Source: an uncultured Myxococcales bacterium (GTDB taxonomy: Bacteria > Myxococcota_A > UBA9042 > DTJE01). Taken from it: a DNA stretch of 64,000 nucleotides. The DNA is taken from assembly GCA_937975765.1 (NCBI GenBank), contig CALJUR010000135.1:1-64000 (forward strand), written 5' to 3'. Of this stretch, positions 1-8,290 are shown one piece after another. The position numbers and the translations under genes were made by a program. The notes under the pieces were generated by a model. That model was not told the DNA's origin and made no database searches. It saw only the letters and a list, made by a program, of their open reading frames with translations. How positions within the stretch are numbered: the stretch's first letter is position 1; each line of letters opens with the position of its first letter.

Positions 1-32
1 ATCACGATGAACACCCGCGCCACCACGGAGAT

Positions 33-56
33 GTAGGGCGGGGGCCCCGTCCCCCC
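33..56 (-). repeat. GC palindrome (REP-like), partial copy 1
   Basis: This copy has the common sequence in the opposite orientation to the copies at 46, 49 and 61 kb. It starts GTAGGGCGGGGG and its distal arm is altered (ends CCCCCC instead of CCCCCGCC). It lies inside the first unit of the tandem repeat. Confidence 0.6.
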
Positions 57-91
57 GGGATCACGATGAACACCCGCGCCACCACGGAGAT

Positions 92-117
92 GTAGGGCGG
101 GGGCCCCGTCCCCCGCC
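92..117 (-). repeat. GC palindrome (REP-like), complete copy 2
   Basis: The arms GGCGGGGG and CCCCCGCC flank a six-base loop, and the element is bordered by GTAG/CTAC. It sits 16 bases past the stop codon of the leftward flippase gene. It could act as a transcription terminator, or it could be a dispersed REP-like element. Confidence 0.7.
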
Positions 118-133
118 TTCCCTTCATGCCGCC

Positions 134-1654
134 TCAGGGGCGCCGCTTGAAGGCGATCCGGATCCGCCGGACGTCCTCGGCGCCGACGCCGCCGATGGCC
201 GGCAGCACCCCCACGAACGCCGCGAAGGACAGCACCATCCGCAGCACGCCGGGGACTTCGCCGGGCAGCAGGGCCGCGCCCCCCAGGCCCGCTGCCGCCG
301 CCACGACCGAGCACGCCGTCGTCCGCATCCACGGCGCGCCCTTGAACGCGCCCCGCACCAGCACTCCCGTGATCCCCGCACCGGTCGCGGCCGCCGCCAG
401 CGTCGACCACGCCGCCACGGTCATCGCGGCCTCGCTGCCGGCCACCGACTCCAGGCCCACGCCCAGGCAGGCAGCCAGCATCCAGACCGACCCCAGCCCC
501 CCCCACAGCGGTGCGGCCGGCCGACCGGCCGAGGCCAGGATCGCGTTGCCGACGAAGGTCACCGCCATCAGGGCCCCGGAGGCCAGCAGCGGCACCAGCA
601 CCGGGCCGCCCGCCTGGTACGCGGGCCCGAACAGCAGCCCCAGCAGCCCTTCCGGTGCAGCGCCGAACGCCGCGACCGCCGCGAAGGACAGCACGGCCGC
701 CAGCCGCAGAGCCCCGGTGGCCGCCGCCCCGGCCGCGACCCCGTCGCCGCGGCTGGTCGCCCGGGACACCAGCGGGAAGACGATGAAGGTCAGCGAGATC
801 ACGGCCTGGTAGGGCAGCAGAGACACGTTCCGCGCGGCACCGTAGACCCCGGCCGCCACCGACGCCGCGTTCGCCGCCCCTTCGCCTCCCGCCCGGCCCA
901 GCATGGCCTTCAGCGACACCACGTCCGCCTGCAGCAACAGGTTCAGCACCAGCGCGTATGCCGCCAGCGGCAGCAGGTACCTCAGGAACTCCCGGGCCGA
1001 CGGGGTCCTACCCCCAGCCGGCACTTCCTTCAGCGCCACCGCCGCGACCGGCACCGCCAGCGCCAGCACCACCAGCGACGTCGCCGCGAACCCCAGGAAC
1101 GCCCATGTCACCGACCCGGTCGCCACCACGGCGGCCACCATCAGGCCGGTCTTCAGCGTCGAGAAGGTGATGTCCAGGCCGGCCTGGCGACCGAAGTGCC
1201 GGGTGCCGTTCAGCAGCCCGATCAGCACCGTGTAGAAGGTGTAGGCCAGCACCACCAGCGAGGCCGCCCGCAGCGGCGCCGCCAGGGCCTCGTCGTTCAG
1301 CACCCCGGACGCCAGCAGGTCCGCGCCCAGCAGCAGCGCCAGGAAGACCGGCCCGAAGACCGCCGCCTGCACGCCCAGCGCCAGCCGCCGCACCCCCCGC
1401 ACGTCGGCGCCGGCCTCGGAGGACAGGCGCGCCACGGCCTGCACCGACGCGGTCACGACGACCATCGTCAGGACGTTCAGCACGCCCGACACGACCCGGT
1501 ACCGGCCGAAGGCCGCGGCGTCCCCGAACAGGCGAGGGAAGGCCAGCGAGGCGAATGTCGCGGTCAGCAGGAACCAGATCTTCGCGCCGGAGATCAGCAG
1601 GAAGCCTCGACCGGCCTCCCGCAGGTCGCCGGACGAGGCGTCCGGGCGTGTCAC
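134..1654 (-). CDS. Polysaccharide/lipid-linked oligosaccharide flippase (MATE/MOP superfamily)
   Basis: This is an inner-membrane protein of 506 residues made of a dozen or more hydrophobic helices, which is the size and layout of Wzx/RfbX-type flippases that move undecaprenyl-linked glycans to the periplasm. The N-terminus runs directly into helix 1 (LISGAKIWFLLTATFASLAF), and an AFGRY motif at the first loop resembles the polysaccharide-biosynthesis family. The start is GTG, with an AGGA element overlapping the stop codon of the upstream lipoprotein gene (7-base gap), so the two are probably co-transcribed and translationally coupled. The substrate cannot be told from sequence. MurJ is a less likely alternative because the hallmark MurJ loops are not evident. 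Confidence 0.75.
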   Translation of the reverse strand: MTRPDASSGDLREAGRGFLLISGAKIWFLLTATFASLAFPRLFGDAAAFGRYRVVSGVLNVLTMVVVTASVQAVARLSSEAGADVRGVRRLALGVQAAVFGPVFLALLLGADLLASGVLNDEALAAPLRAASLVVLAYTFYTVLIGLLNGTRHFGRQAGLDITFSTLKTGLMVAAVVATGSVTWAFLGFAATSLVVLALAVPVAAVALKEVPAGGRTPSAREFLRYLLPLAAYALVLNLLLQADVVSLKAMLGRAGGEGAANAASVAAGVYGAARNVSLLPYQAVISLTFIVFPLVSRATSRGDGVAAGAAATGALRLAAVLSFAAVAAFGAAPEGLLGLLFGPAYQAGGPVLVPLLASGALMAVTFVGNAILASAGRPAAPLWGGLGSVWMLAACLGVGLESVAGSEAAMTVAAWSTLAAAATGAGITGVLVRGAFKGAPWMRTTACSVVAAAAGLGGAALLPGEVPGVLRMVLSFAAFVGVLPAIGGVGAEDVRRIRIAFKRRP

Positions 1655-1661
1655 GGGATTC

Positions 1662-3062
1662 CTACTCGGTGGGCTTGCGATCTTCCTTGAAGCGGTCGGC
1701 CACGGCCTTCCGGTACGCGCGACCCGTGTCGGTCAGGTCCACCAGGATGGCGAACCGCATCAGCCTGGCATCGGCCTCGACCAGCCGCCCGGCCGCGACG
1801 TCCGCCGCCACCTCGGCGTACATCTGCAGCCCCTCCTTCGCGTTGGTCGCCAGCGTGCCCAGCGTCACCTTCACGCCCAGCACCGGGAACAGGTCCGTCC
1901 GCGACCCGGCCAGCGGCGCCACCAGCGAGGCCTTCGACGGGTCCTCCGAGGCCTTCGTGCACACGACTCCCAGGGCCTGGTGCACGCGGTTGCGGCTCCC
2001 CAGCAGGCGTCGGATGCCGGCCCAGGCCTCCGGGCCCCGGTCGATCCTCAGCAGCGTCGCCTTGCAGAAGTCCACCATGGACTTCATCGGGTCCTCGGTG
2101 GCATTCGGGTAGATCCCGTCGTCCTTCAGCCCCTCCATCACCCGGGGCAGCGCCTGAAGGCCCCTGGCCACCAGCAGGTAGTTGGCGCCGCTCCACCGAT
2201 CGTCCGGGTCCCCGGACGCCATCATGCGGTCCAGCCGCGAAAGGATGCCCTCCAGGTCGCCGGTCCGGACCGCGGCGTCGTCCACCAGGTGCGCCGCCTG
2301 GTTGAAGGCCGCCGCCCGTACGTCCGACTCCTGGTTCGCGTCCAGCGCCAGGTCCAGCAGGTAGGTCGCGGCCCGCGCGTCCTTGATCCGCCCGACCAGT
2401 TCCAGGTGCGGCAGCGGGATGGTCATCTCGGGCGTGGCATGCAGCCGCCGGAACGCCTCCAGCAGGCGCAGGTGCGCCGCCGGGTCGGGAATCGACAGCA
2501 CGAACTGGGCCATCCGGATCACGTCGAACCCGTGCCGGACCAGGATCGCCGCACCCGTCGTGCCCGCAGCCTCCAGTTGCGGCACCTGGGCCGACTCGAT
2601 GCGCGGCTCGACCTGCCGGCGGACGTCCTCCGCGGACGAGTCCTGCGTCAGGCCCGCGAACGCCCAGTCCACGAACGCCTTCTGGATCGGCGCCTTGCGG
2701 GCCGCCGGCACGAAGGCCAGCGCGCCCAGCGCCGCCTCGCGCAGCGGCGCCAGCGCGGCAGGGTCGCTGCCGGCACCCGCCAGCCGGGCGACCAGCGCCG
2801 TCGCGGTCTTCTCGGCCAGGACCTCGCGGTCGGCAGGCGCGTCCAGCATCCCCCGGACCTTCCCCGGGAACCCCGCCGCCGCCAGCATCTCCAGCGCCTC
2901 GACCCGGGCTTCCACCGGGTTCTTCGGGTCGGCGACGTACGCCGCGATCCGCTTCTGCCCGACCTCGCTGCCGACGAACTTCCCGAACCGGCCCGGACCG
3001 GGCTGCAGGCCGCAGGCGACCAGCACCGGGAAGGCCAGGACCACCGCGATCCGACGGGACAT
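1662..3062 (-). CDS. Lipoprotein with HEAT-like helical repeats, function unknown
   Basis: This is a 466-residue lipoprotein. The signal peptide ends in the lipobox LVAC (Cys17), and a strong GGAGG Shine-Dalgarno sequence lies 7 bases before the ATG, which settles the start although the frame stays open further upstream. The mature part is almost all helical, with recurring segments of about 35-40 residues rich in Ala/Leu (for example DVRAAAFNQAAHLVDD) that look like HEAT/armadillo repeats. No catalytic motif is seen. It is the first gene of a two-gene unit with the flippase, so a role in cell-surface glycan export or envelope maintenance is possible, but this is inferred from position only. 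Confidence 0.7.
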   Translation of the reverse strand: MSRRIAVVLAFPVLVACGLQPGPGRFGKFVGSEVGQKRIAAYVADPKNPVEARVEALEMLAAAGFPGKVRGMLDAPADREVLAEKTATALVARLAGAGSDPAALAPLREAALGALAFVPAARKAPIQKAFVDWAFAGLTQDSSAEDVRRQVEPRIESAQVPQLEAAGTTGAAILVRHGFDVIRMAQFVLSIPDPAAHLRLLEAFRRLHATPEMTIPLPHLELVGRIKDARAATYLLDLALDANQESDVRAAAFNQAAHLVDDAAVRTGDLEGILSRLDRMMASGDPDDRWSGANYLLVARGLQALPRVMEGLKDDGIYPNATEDPMKSMVDFCKATLLRIDRGPEAWAGIRRLLGSRNRVHQALGVVCTKASEDPSKASLVAPLAGSRTDLFPVLGVKVTLGTLATNAKEGLQMYAEVAADVAAGRLVEADARLMRFAILVDLTDTGRAYRKAVADRFKEDRKPTE

Positions 3063-3093
3063 GCGATGCCTCCGGAGGGGGCGAGCCGCCTCC

Positions 3094-3122
3094 TTGGTAG
3101 CATCCGACCCCACCCGTGTCAA
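3094..3122 (-). promoter_or_regulatory. Sigma-70-like promoter for the HEAT lipoprotein/flippase unit
   Basis: Read on the minus strand there is a perfect -35 TTGACA, a 17-base spacer and a -10 TACCAA, about 30 bases before the lipoprotein start. Confidence 0.7.
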
Positions 3123-3233
3123 CCGCGCCCTCCGGTCGTCCTCTGCGTGGCGCGCGGGGGCGTGGTGTATCATTGCCCGGACCGCGTCCTGCATGGGTTC
3201 GCGGGGGGCGGACGGCATCCGCGGGGAACGGTC

Positions 3234-3539
3234 GTGGACGTGCTGGAAGAAAGGCCGGACGGCGTGGTGGTCGAGTGCTCGGTGCGGCCCCGCGCGGGAC
3301 GTTGCCGGGTCGGCGGCATCACGGGCGGTCGCCTGAGGGTGGAGGTCACCGCCGCCCCCGAGGACGGCACCGCGACTCAGCAGGCCCTGGCGACGCTGGC
3401 CGCCGCCGCGGGCCTGAAGGCCTCCTGCGCCGTGCTGCTGAAGGGGCGGCGTGACCGCCACAAGACGGTCCTGCTGAAGGGCGCCTCGCTGGACCAGTGC
3501 CGCGCGACCCTGACGCCGGACGCCCCCCCAGGGAGGTGA
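3234..3539 (+). CDS. DUF167/YggU family protein
   Basis: A protein of 101 residues matching the small DUF167 (YggU) fold by its conserved core: the segment VRPRAGRCRVGG, then LRVEVTAAPEDGTATQ (family pattern: v.V.apPvdGkAN) and the final KGRRDRHKTVLLKG (family pattern: kG..sR.K.v.i.g). GTG 3234 is chosen because GGGGAA lies 7 bases upstream and it gives the usual family length of about 100. GTG codons at 3162/3165 would add 23-24 residues. The biochemical role of the family is not established. It sits immediately upstream of lnt (one base between stop and ATG), and the GGGAGGTG that serves as the lnt Shine-Dalgarno lies in its last codons, so the two are probably coupled. Confidence 0.8.
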   Translation: MDVLEERPDGVVVECSVRPRAGRCRVGGITGGRLRVEVTAAPEDGTATQQALATLAAAAGLKASCAVLLKGRRDRHKTVLLKGASLDQCRATLTPDAPPGR

Positions 3540-3540
3540 C

Positions 3541-6171
3541 ATGGCCGGAAAGCGCAAGGGGACCCCGGACAAGCCGGAGCCCGGCAAGGCGCCCTCGAAG
3601 TCGACGTCCCGCGGGAAGGGGTCCGCCGGTGCCAACGCCCCCCGGACGCACCTGGCGCTGGGGATCCCCCTGGCGATCCTGTCCGGGTGCATGGTCTTCC
3701 TGTCCTTCCCGACCTTCGACCTGTTCCCGCTGCAGTGGCTGTCGCTGGTGCCGCTGCTGATCGCCGTGCGCGGCCGGACCTTCCGGGGCGGCTTCGGCCT
3801 GGGGTACGTGGCGGGCGTCGTCACCAACTTCGGCGGCTTCCACTGGATCGCCGACCTGCTGCAGAACTTCGGGCACATGGGCCCGGTGCCTTCGTGGTCC
3901 ATTTCCGTGCTGATGGCGCTGTACCAGGGCCTGGCGTTCGCCATCGCGACGGGGCTGGCCGCGACCGTCACGTCGCGGTGGCGCGCGCTGCCGTGGGGCC
4001 TGGTCCTGCCGGTCTTCCTGGTCGCGGTCGAGCACGTGATCCCGTTCCTGTTCCCGTGGTACTTCGGGAACGGACAACTGCACTTTCCCCTGGCGATCCA
4101 GATCGTCGACGTGACCGGCATCGCGGGGCTGTCGTTCCTGCTGGTACTGACCAGCGGCGCCGTCGGCGAGGTCATCACCGCCCGGCTGGACCACCGGCGC
4201 TTCCCCTGGGTCACCGTCACGCTGGCCGTGCTGGCCCTCGGAGCGGACCTGGGGTACGGCGCCTGGCGCATTCGGCAGGTGGACGAGGCCGTGGCCGCCG
4301 CGCCGCGCTACAAGGTGGGCGTGGTCGAGGCCGACATCGGGATCTGGGAGAAGGAGGCGAGGGGCGAGAACGGCAAGCCGCTGCCCGTCGAGGACCAGGT
4401 CCGGATGCTGTACCGGAACCTGCTGCGATACCAGACGATGTCGGTCGCCCTGGAGAAGTCCGACTCCCCGGACCTGATCGTCTGGCCCGAGTCGTCGTAC
4501 ATGCCGCTGACCGACGTCCGCTGGCGTCGAACCGACCACCGGATGCTGGCCGGATCCGCGGACGGCCGCCTGTGGCGCGTGTCGGACGGGGCCGCGCAGG
4601 CGGTCGAGGATGCCGGGGCAGCCGAGGCGAAAGCCTCGGGCGTGCGGGCGGTGGCCGCCGTGTCGGAGTCCCGCTGGCTGGCCGTGGGACTGCGCGGGTC
4701 GGCCTTCTCCTTCGCGGACGGCACCCTGAAGCGGGAGGCCACCGGGATCGACCGGGACCTGCTGGCCGTGGCCACGCGCCCGGACGGCTCGGCCGCGCTG
4801 GCGGTGGGCGCGCAGGGCGCCGCGGTCCTGCGGACGGGGGGCGCGTGGAAGGTGGTGGACCTGGGCACCACGGCGACGCTGCGTGGCGCCACGTACGACC
4901 CCGGACGCGGCTTCGTCGCGTGCGGCGACGGGGGCTTCCTGGCCGCCTTCGACCGGCACGGAACGAAGAACCTGCTGCCGCAGCCGGTCGCGACGGACCT
5001 TCTGGCGTGCTCGTGGTCGCGCCACGGGGGACTGTGGGCGGTCGGCCAGGACGGCAGCGTGATCCGGGTGGCCCGGGACGGCACCGTGACCCGCGAGCAG
5101 CCCGTCGCGACCCCGCTGCGCGGCGTGGCCTCGGGCGCGACGACGTGGGCAGTGGGCGACGACGGCGTCGTGGTCGCCTGCCGGGATGCCTGCCGCAAGG
5201 TCCCGAACCCGCTGCGCAAGGACCTCCAGGCAGCGGCCGCCGACGGGTCGGGTCGTGCCGTCGCGTCGGGCCGTGGCGGCACTCTGGCGGCGCTGGAGGA
5301 CGACAAGGTCCGTCCCATCCCGGGTGCCGAGGGCGACCTGGCGGCGCTGGCCTTCCTGCCGTTCGACGAGGGCTACCCCGTGCCCCGCGACGTGCGGACG
5401 CTGTACGTGTCCGATGCCCCCCTGCCGGCGCCGGCGGCCGGCGGCGACCTGTACGCCGCCGTGGAGGCCGACCGCAAGACCCCGGACCCGGACCGCAACG
5501 CGGCCCGGCGCGGCTTCCGGACGCCGCTGCTGCTGGGCGTTCTGGCCCGGGGCCCCGATGCGACCGACCCCTCGAAGACCCGGGACTACAACGCATCTCT
5601 GCTGGTCGACGGCGACGGAACCGTGCTGGGCCGGTACGAGAAGAACTACCTGCTGCTGTTCGGCGAGTACCTGCCGCTGGCCGACACCTTCCCCTTCCTG
5701 CGGAAATGGCTGCCCGAGGCCGGGGACTTCACGCCGGGGAGCACGGTGTCGGTGCTGCCGTCGGGCCCGGCCCGCCTGGGCGTGCTGGTGTGCTACGAGG
5801 GGATCATCCCGTCGTTCACCCGGAAGGTCGCGCAGGGCGCCCCGAACCTGCTGGTGAACCTGACCAACGACGCCTGGTTCGGCAAGACCTGGGAGCCCTA
5901 CCTGCACATGCAACTGGCCGCGTTCCGGGCGGTGGAGCACCGGCGGTTCTTCGTCCGCTCCACGAACACCGGCGTGTCCGTCGCGGTGGACCCGGTCGGC
6001 AGGATCCTGCACCAGACGTCGCTCACGGACGCCGAGTCGTTCACGGTGGACACGGCCCTGATGACCGAAAAGACGATCTACCTGCGCTTCGGCGACCTGT
6101 TCGCATGGAGCTGCTGCGTGCTGTCCGGCCTGCTGGCCGGCTTCGCGATGATCTTCCGCCGTCGTTCCTGA
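3541..6171 (+). CDS. lnt: Apolipoprotein N-acyltransferase with inserted seven-bladed beta-propeller
   Basis: Lnt adds the third acyl chain to the N-terminal Cys of lipoproteins at the inner membrane. This one has 876 residues, against about 510 for E. coli Lnt. Residues ~35-250 hold the polytopic N-terminal domain. The carbon-nitrogen hydrolase domain begins near 255, and its catalytic triad is intact: Glu317 (WPES), Lys701 (YEKNYLLLFGEY) and Cys751 (VCYEGI). A last helix lies near 853-872. The surprise is between Glu and Lys: about 384 residues instead of about 68. Residues ~332-608 consist of seven units of about 40 residues with recurring AVG..G and a hydrophobic LxAVA-type strand, like a seven-bladed BNR/YCF48-type propeller. 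Reading frame, codon use and downstream sequence stay normal, so it is a real insertion rather than a frameshift. The 3' end overlaps convergent mutY by 94 bases. Confidence 0.93.
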   Translation: MAGKRKGTPDKPEPGKAPSKSTSRGKGSAGANAPRTHLALGIPLAILSGCMVFLSFPTFDLFPLQWLSLVPLLIAVRGRTFRGGFGLGYVAGVVTNFGGFHWIADLLQNFGHMGPVPSWSISVLMALYQGLAFAIATGLAATVTSRWRALPWGLVLPVFLVAVEHVIPFLFPWYFGNGQLHFPLAIQIVDVTGIAGLSFLLVLTSGAVGEVITARLDHRRFPWVTVTLAVLALGADLGYGAWRIRQVDEAVAAAPRYKVGVVEADIGIWEKEARGENGKPLPVEDQVRMLYRNLLRYQTMSVALEKSDSPDLIVWPESSYMPLTDVRWRRTDHRMLAGSADGRLWRVSDGAAQAVEDAGAAEAKASGVRAVAAVSESRWLAVGLRGSAFSFADGTLKREATGIDRDLLAVATRPDGSAALAVGAQGAAVLRTGGAWKVVDLGTTATLRGATYDPGRGFVACGDGGFLAAFDRHGTKNLLPQPVATDLLACSWSRHGGLWAVGQDGSVIRVARDGTVTREQPVATPLRGVASGATTWAVGDDGVVVACRDACRKVPNPLRKDLQAAAADGSGRAVASGRGGTLAALEDDKVRPIPGAEGDLAALAFLPFDEGYPVPRDVRTLYVSDAPLPAPAAGGDLYAAVEADRKTPDPDRNAARRGFRTPLLLGVLARGPDATDPSKTRDYNASLLVDGDGTVLGRYEKNYLLLFGEYLPLADTFPFLRKWLPEAGDFTPGSTVSVLPSGPARLGVLVCYEGIIPSFTRKVAQGAPNLLVNLTNDAWFGKTWEPYLHMQLAAFRAVEHRRFFVRSTNTGVSVAVDPVGRILHQTSLTDAESFTVDTALMTEKTIYLRFGDLFAWSCCVLSGLLAGFAMIFRRRS

Positions 6172-7250
6172 CCCGTCGCGTTCGGCCCGCCGTCCGTTCC
6201 GCCCAGGGCCGGCAGGATCTTCCGGTTCGCGCCCGGGAAGGCGTACCGGTCCAGGTCCGCCGGTGCCACCCACGCCCACGCTTCGGCCCCGCGCAGCGTC
6301 GGCTTCCCGTCCGCCCCCCGGCACTCGAAGGCGTGCAGCACCACCCGGAAATGGCTGTAGGCGTGGCGCACCAGCGCGACCGGATCGCCGACCCGCACCC
6401 GGAACCCCGTCTCTTCCAAAATCTCGCGCGCGCACGCCTCGGCGGGCGACTCCCCGGGCCGGATCTTCCCGCCCGGGAACTCCCACAGGCCGCCCAGCAG
6501 CCCGTCCGGGGGCCGCCTCTGCAGGTAGATGCGCCCCGCCGCGTCCCGCAGGATCCCGACCGCCGCCACCACCACCGGGACCGTCCGCGCCGGCCCCCGC
6601 GCCGGCAGACGGTCCGCCGTTCCCGCCACCCGCGCCGCGCACCCGTCCGCCTCCGGGCAGGCCTTGCAGCGGGGTGCGCGCGGCAGGCAGACCGTGGCAC
6701 CCAGTTCCATCAGGGCCTGGTTGTGCGTCCCGGGGTCGGGCGAGGCGGCGATCCACGAGGAGACGGCCTGCCACAGCCTCCGCTCGACCGCAGGCCTTCG
6801 CGGGTCCTCCCGTTCGTCGAGGATCCGCACCACCACCCGGCGCACGTTCCCGTCCAGCACCGGCAGCACCGCCCCGTACGCGATGGACAGCACCGCGCCC
6901 ACGGAGGATCGCCCCAGGCCGGGCAGCGCCACCGCCTCCGCCGGGTCCTCCGGGAACCGCCCGCCATGCCGGGACGCCACCACCCCGGCCGCCGCGTGCA
7001 GGTTGCGGCACCGGGCGTAGTACCCCAGCCCCTCCCAGGCCTTCAGCACGTCGTCCAGCGGGGCCGCGGCCAGCGCGTTCACGTCCGGGAAGCGCGCCAG
7101 GAACCGCCGGTAGTAGGGGATGACGGTCTCCACGCGCGTCTGCTGCAGCATGACCTCGGAGACCCAGATCGCGTAGGGGTCGCGGGTCTCGCGCCACGGC
7201 AGGCGCCGGTGCGCGTCGCGGTACCAGTCCAGCAGTCGCACGGGGTCCAT
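6078..7250 (-). CDS. mutY: A/G-specific adenine glycosylase
   Basis: MutY removes adenine mispaired with 8-oxoguanine and starts base-excision repair. The 390-residue protein has all the parts: the N-terminal HhH-GPD domain with the catalytic Glu motif SEVMLQQTRV, the hairpin LPGLGRSSVGA, the catalytic Asp in VLDGNVRRV, an iron-sulfur loop with four Cys spaced C-x6-C-x2-C-x5-C (residues ~196-212), and a C-terminal NUDIX-like domain with GGLWEFPGGK and the EEEtG-like REILEETG for recognising 8-oxoG. The last ~31 codons overlap the end of lnt on the other strand, so the C-terminal tail (rich in R/K) is probably dispensable. The Shine-Dalgarno sequence is weak. Confidence 0.95.
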   Translation of the reverse strand: MDPVRLLDWYRDAHRRLPWRETRDPYAIWVSEVMLQQTRVETVIPYYRRFLARFPDVNALAAAPLDDVLKAWEGLGYYARCRNLHAAAGVVASRHGGRFPEDPAEAVALPGLGRSSVGAVLSIAYGAVLPVLDGNVRRVVVRILDEREDPRRPAVERRLWQAVSSWIAASPDPGTHNQALMELGATVCLPRAPRCKACPEADGCAARVAGTADRLPARGPARTVPVVVAAVGILRDAAGRIYLQRRPPDGLLGGLWEFPGGKIRPGESPAEACAREILEETGFRVRVGDPVALVRHAYSHFRVVLHAFECRGADGKPTLRGAEAWAWVAPADLDRYAFPGANRKILPALGGTDGGPNATGQERRRKIIAKPASRPDSTQQLHANRSPKRR

Positions 7251-7277
7251 CGCGATCCGTCCGATCGGGGCACCGGG

Positions 7278-7306
7278 AGTCTAGCGGGAGGGGAGGCCGG
7301 ATCCAA
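7278..7306 (-). promoter_or_regulatory. Sigma-70-like promoter for mutY
   Basis: On the minus strand -35 TTGGAT, a 17-base spacer and -10 TAGACT lie about 30 bases before the mutY ATG. This separates mutY from the upstream CPBP protease gene. Confidence 0.6.
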
Positions 7307-7330
7307 CGCCGCCGCCGGGAGGCCGCGGCT

Positions 7331-7924
7331 TCACTCGTCTTCCGGCACGCGGATCGCGCCGGCCCGCCGGACCAGCGGCAGGTTCACGGCATCGACGAGG
7401 GCGTGCGCCACGATCGCGGCCAGGATGCCGCCGGTGCCCAGGCGCAAGCCGCCCAGCAGGAACCCGGTCGCCAGCGCGAAGGCCGACCACGTCCGCATCC
7501 CGCGCTGGAACATCCCGTGGGCCAGCCCGAAGATCACGGACGTCAGCACCCACGCCGCCGCCGTCCCCAGCCAGGCCTCGAGCGCGCTCCACGCGCACCC
7601 CCGGAACGCCGCCTCCTCGGCCACGCCCGCCGCGACGGCCAGAGGCAGGCCCGCCCAGCGCGGCATCCCCTTCAGCGTCCGGGCCAGCAGGTCCGCCAGC
7701 CGCCGGCCCGAGGGCAGCCACCGCACCATCGCCCAGGACACCGCGATGACCGCGCCGCCCGTCGCCAGGCCCAGCGCGACGTCCCGCACCGCGAGCGACG
7801 GGTCCCCCCACGGGATGCCGGCCGCGTCCGGCCACATCCCCGCCGCGCCCAGGCAGGCCAGGAGCACCAGCCCGTAGAACAGCAGCCCGTAGACGACCAT
7901 CCGGGTGTCGAAGGAATCCTTCAC
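7331..7924 (-). CDS. CPBP family intramembrane metalloprotease
   Basis: A 197-residue polytopic membrane protein of the CPBP (CAAX protease / bacteriocin-processing) family. The three conserved motifs are visible: EEAAFRG (glutamate pair and Arg, motif 1), FGLAHG (His, motif 2) and AHALVDAVN (His and Asn, motif 3), all within the last four membrane helices. The start is GTG, with AAGGAG immediately upstream. It is the third gene of a same-strand run after the radical SAM enzyme and a small lipoprotein (42-base gap to the latter), while mutY downstream has its own promoter. Family members cleave prenylated proteins or process or confer immunity to peptides. Here the obvious candidate substrate is the neighbouring lipoprotein, which is an inference from position. 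Confidence 0.85.
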   Translation of the reverse strand: MKDSFDTRMVVYGLLFYGLVLLACLGAAGMWPDAAGIPWGDPSLAVRDVALGLATGGAVIAVSWAMVRWLPSGRRLADLLARTLKGMPRWAGLPLAVAAGVAEEAAFRGCAWSALEAWLGTAAAWVLTSVIFGLAHGMFQRGMRTWSAFALATGFLLGGLRLGTGGILAAIVAHALVDAVNLPLVRRAGAIRVPEDE

Positions 7925-7966
7925 GCGGCTCCTTCACGCGGGAGGGGCTGGTTCCGGACCCGCCCC

Positions 7967-8290
7967 CTAGCCGACCCACACGCCGTATACCTCCTGGGGC
8001 ACGTCGGCACCCGGAATCTCCTCGACGGCGTCCGGCGGAGGCCCGTACAGCACCTGCGGCACGTCGTCCGCGCCGTCGTCGAACGGCGTCACGTCCTGCG
8101 CATCCGCAGGCGGCCCGTACTCCGGCACGGGCGTCTCCTGCACGGCATCCTTCTTCTCCCCGTCCCCCGAGTCGCACCCCAGCGGCGCCGCCACGCACAG
8201 CCCGCCCGACAGGGCCAGCCACAGCCACCGGGTCGCGGCGTAGGCCTTCATCCGCCCCAGGTCGACCAGCGCCATCAGGACCATCAGCAT
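7967..8290 (-). CDS. Small lipoprotein with repeated YG motifs, likely target of the adjacent radical SAM enzyme
   Basis: A protein of 107 residues. The signal peptide ends in APLGC (Cys39; Cys26 if translation begins at Met14). The mature part is acidic and proline-rich and carries three evenly spaced copies of a VP..YG motif: VPEYGPPADA, VPQVLYGPPPDA and, at the C-terminus, VPQEVYGVWVG. The ATG overlaps the stop of the radical SAM gene by 7 bases and has GGAGGG 6 bases upstream, so the two are translationally coupled. From memory, Bacteroidetes have a described rSAM/lipoprotein pair whose lipoprotein bears a similar YG.P motif. This looks like a repeat-bearing relative. The likely fate is modification at the Tyr-Gly-Pro sites (inferred). 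Confidence 0.8.
   Translation of the reverse strand: MLMVLMALVDLGRMKAYAATRWLWLALSGGLCVAAPLGCDSGDGEKKDAVQETPVPEYGPPADAQDVTPFDDGADDVPQVLYGPPPDAVEEIPGADVPQEVYGVWVG

Larger units (their letters stand above)
1..118. repeat. 59-bp direct tandem repeat, two copies visible
   Basis: Positions 1-59 and 60-118 are the same 59-base unit, identical until the last few bases, where copy one ends CCCCGGG and copy two ends CCCCGCC. Each unit carries the GC palindrome found elsewhere in the window at gene ends. The array may continue to the left of the window. It lies just beyond the 3' end of the leftward flippase gene. I see no coding function in it. Confidence 0.85.

Noticed and set aside
1..118. CRISPR array
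   Set aside because: The repeats are directly adjacent with no unique spacers, and no cas gene is in the window.
1980..3233. In-frame upstream extension of the DUF167 gene
   Set aside because: It runs antisense to the HEAT lipoprotein gene and contains a better-placed divergent promoter. The family is only about 100 residues long.
3346..7197. A 1,283-codon minus-strand frame opposite lnt and within mutY
   Set aside because: The lnt triad and the mutY motifs lie in other frames. This one is Gly/Arg-rich with no domains.
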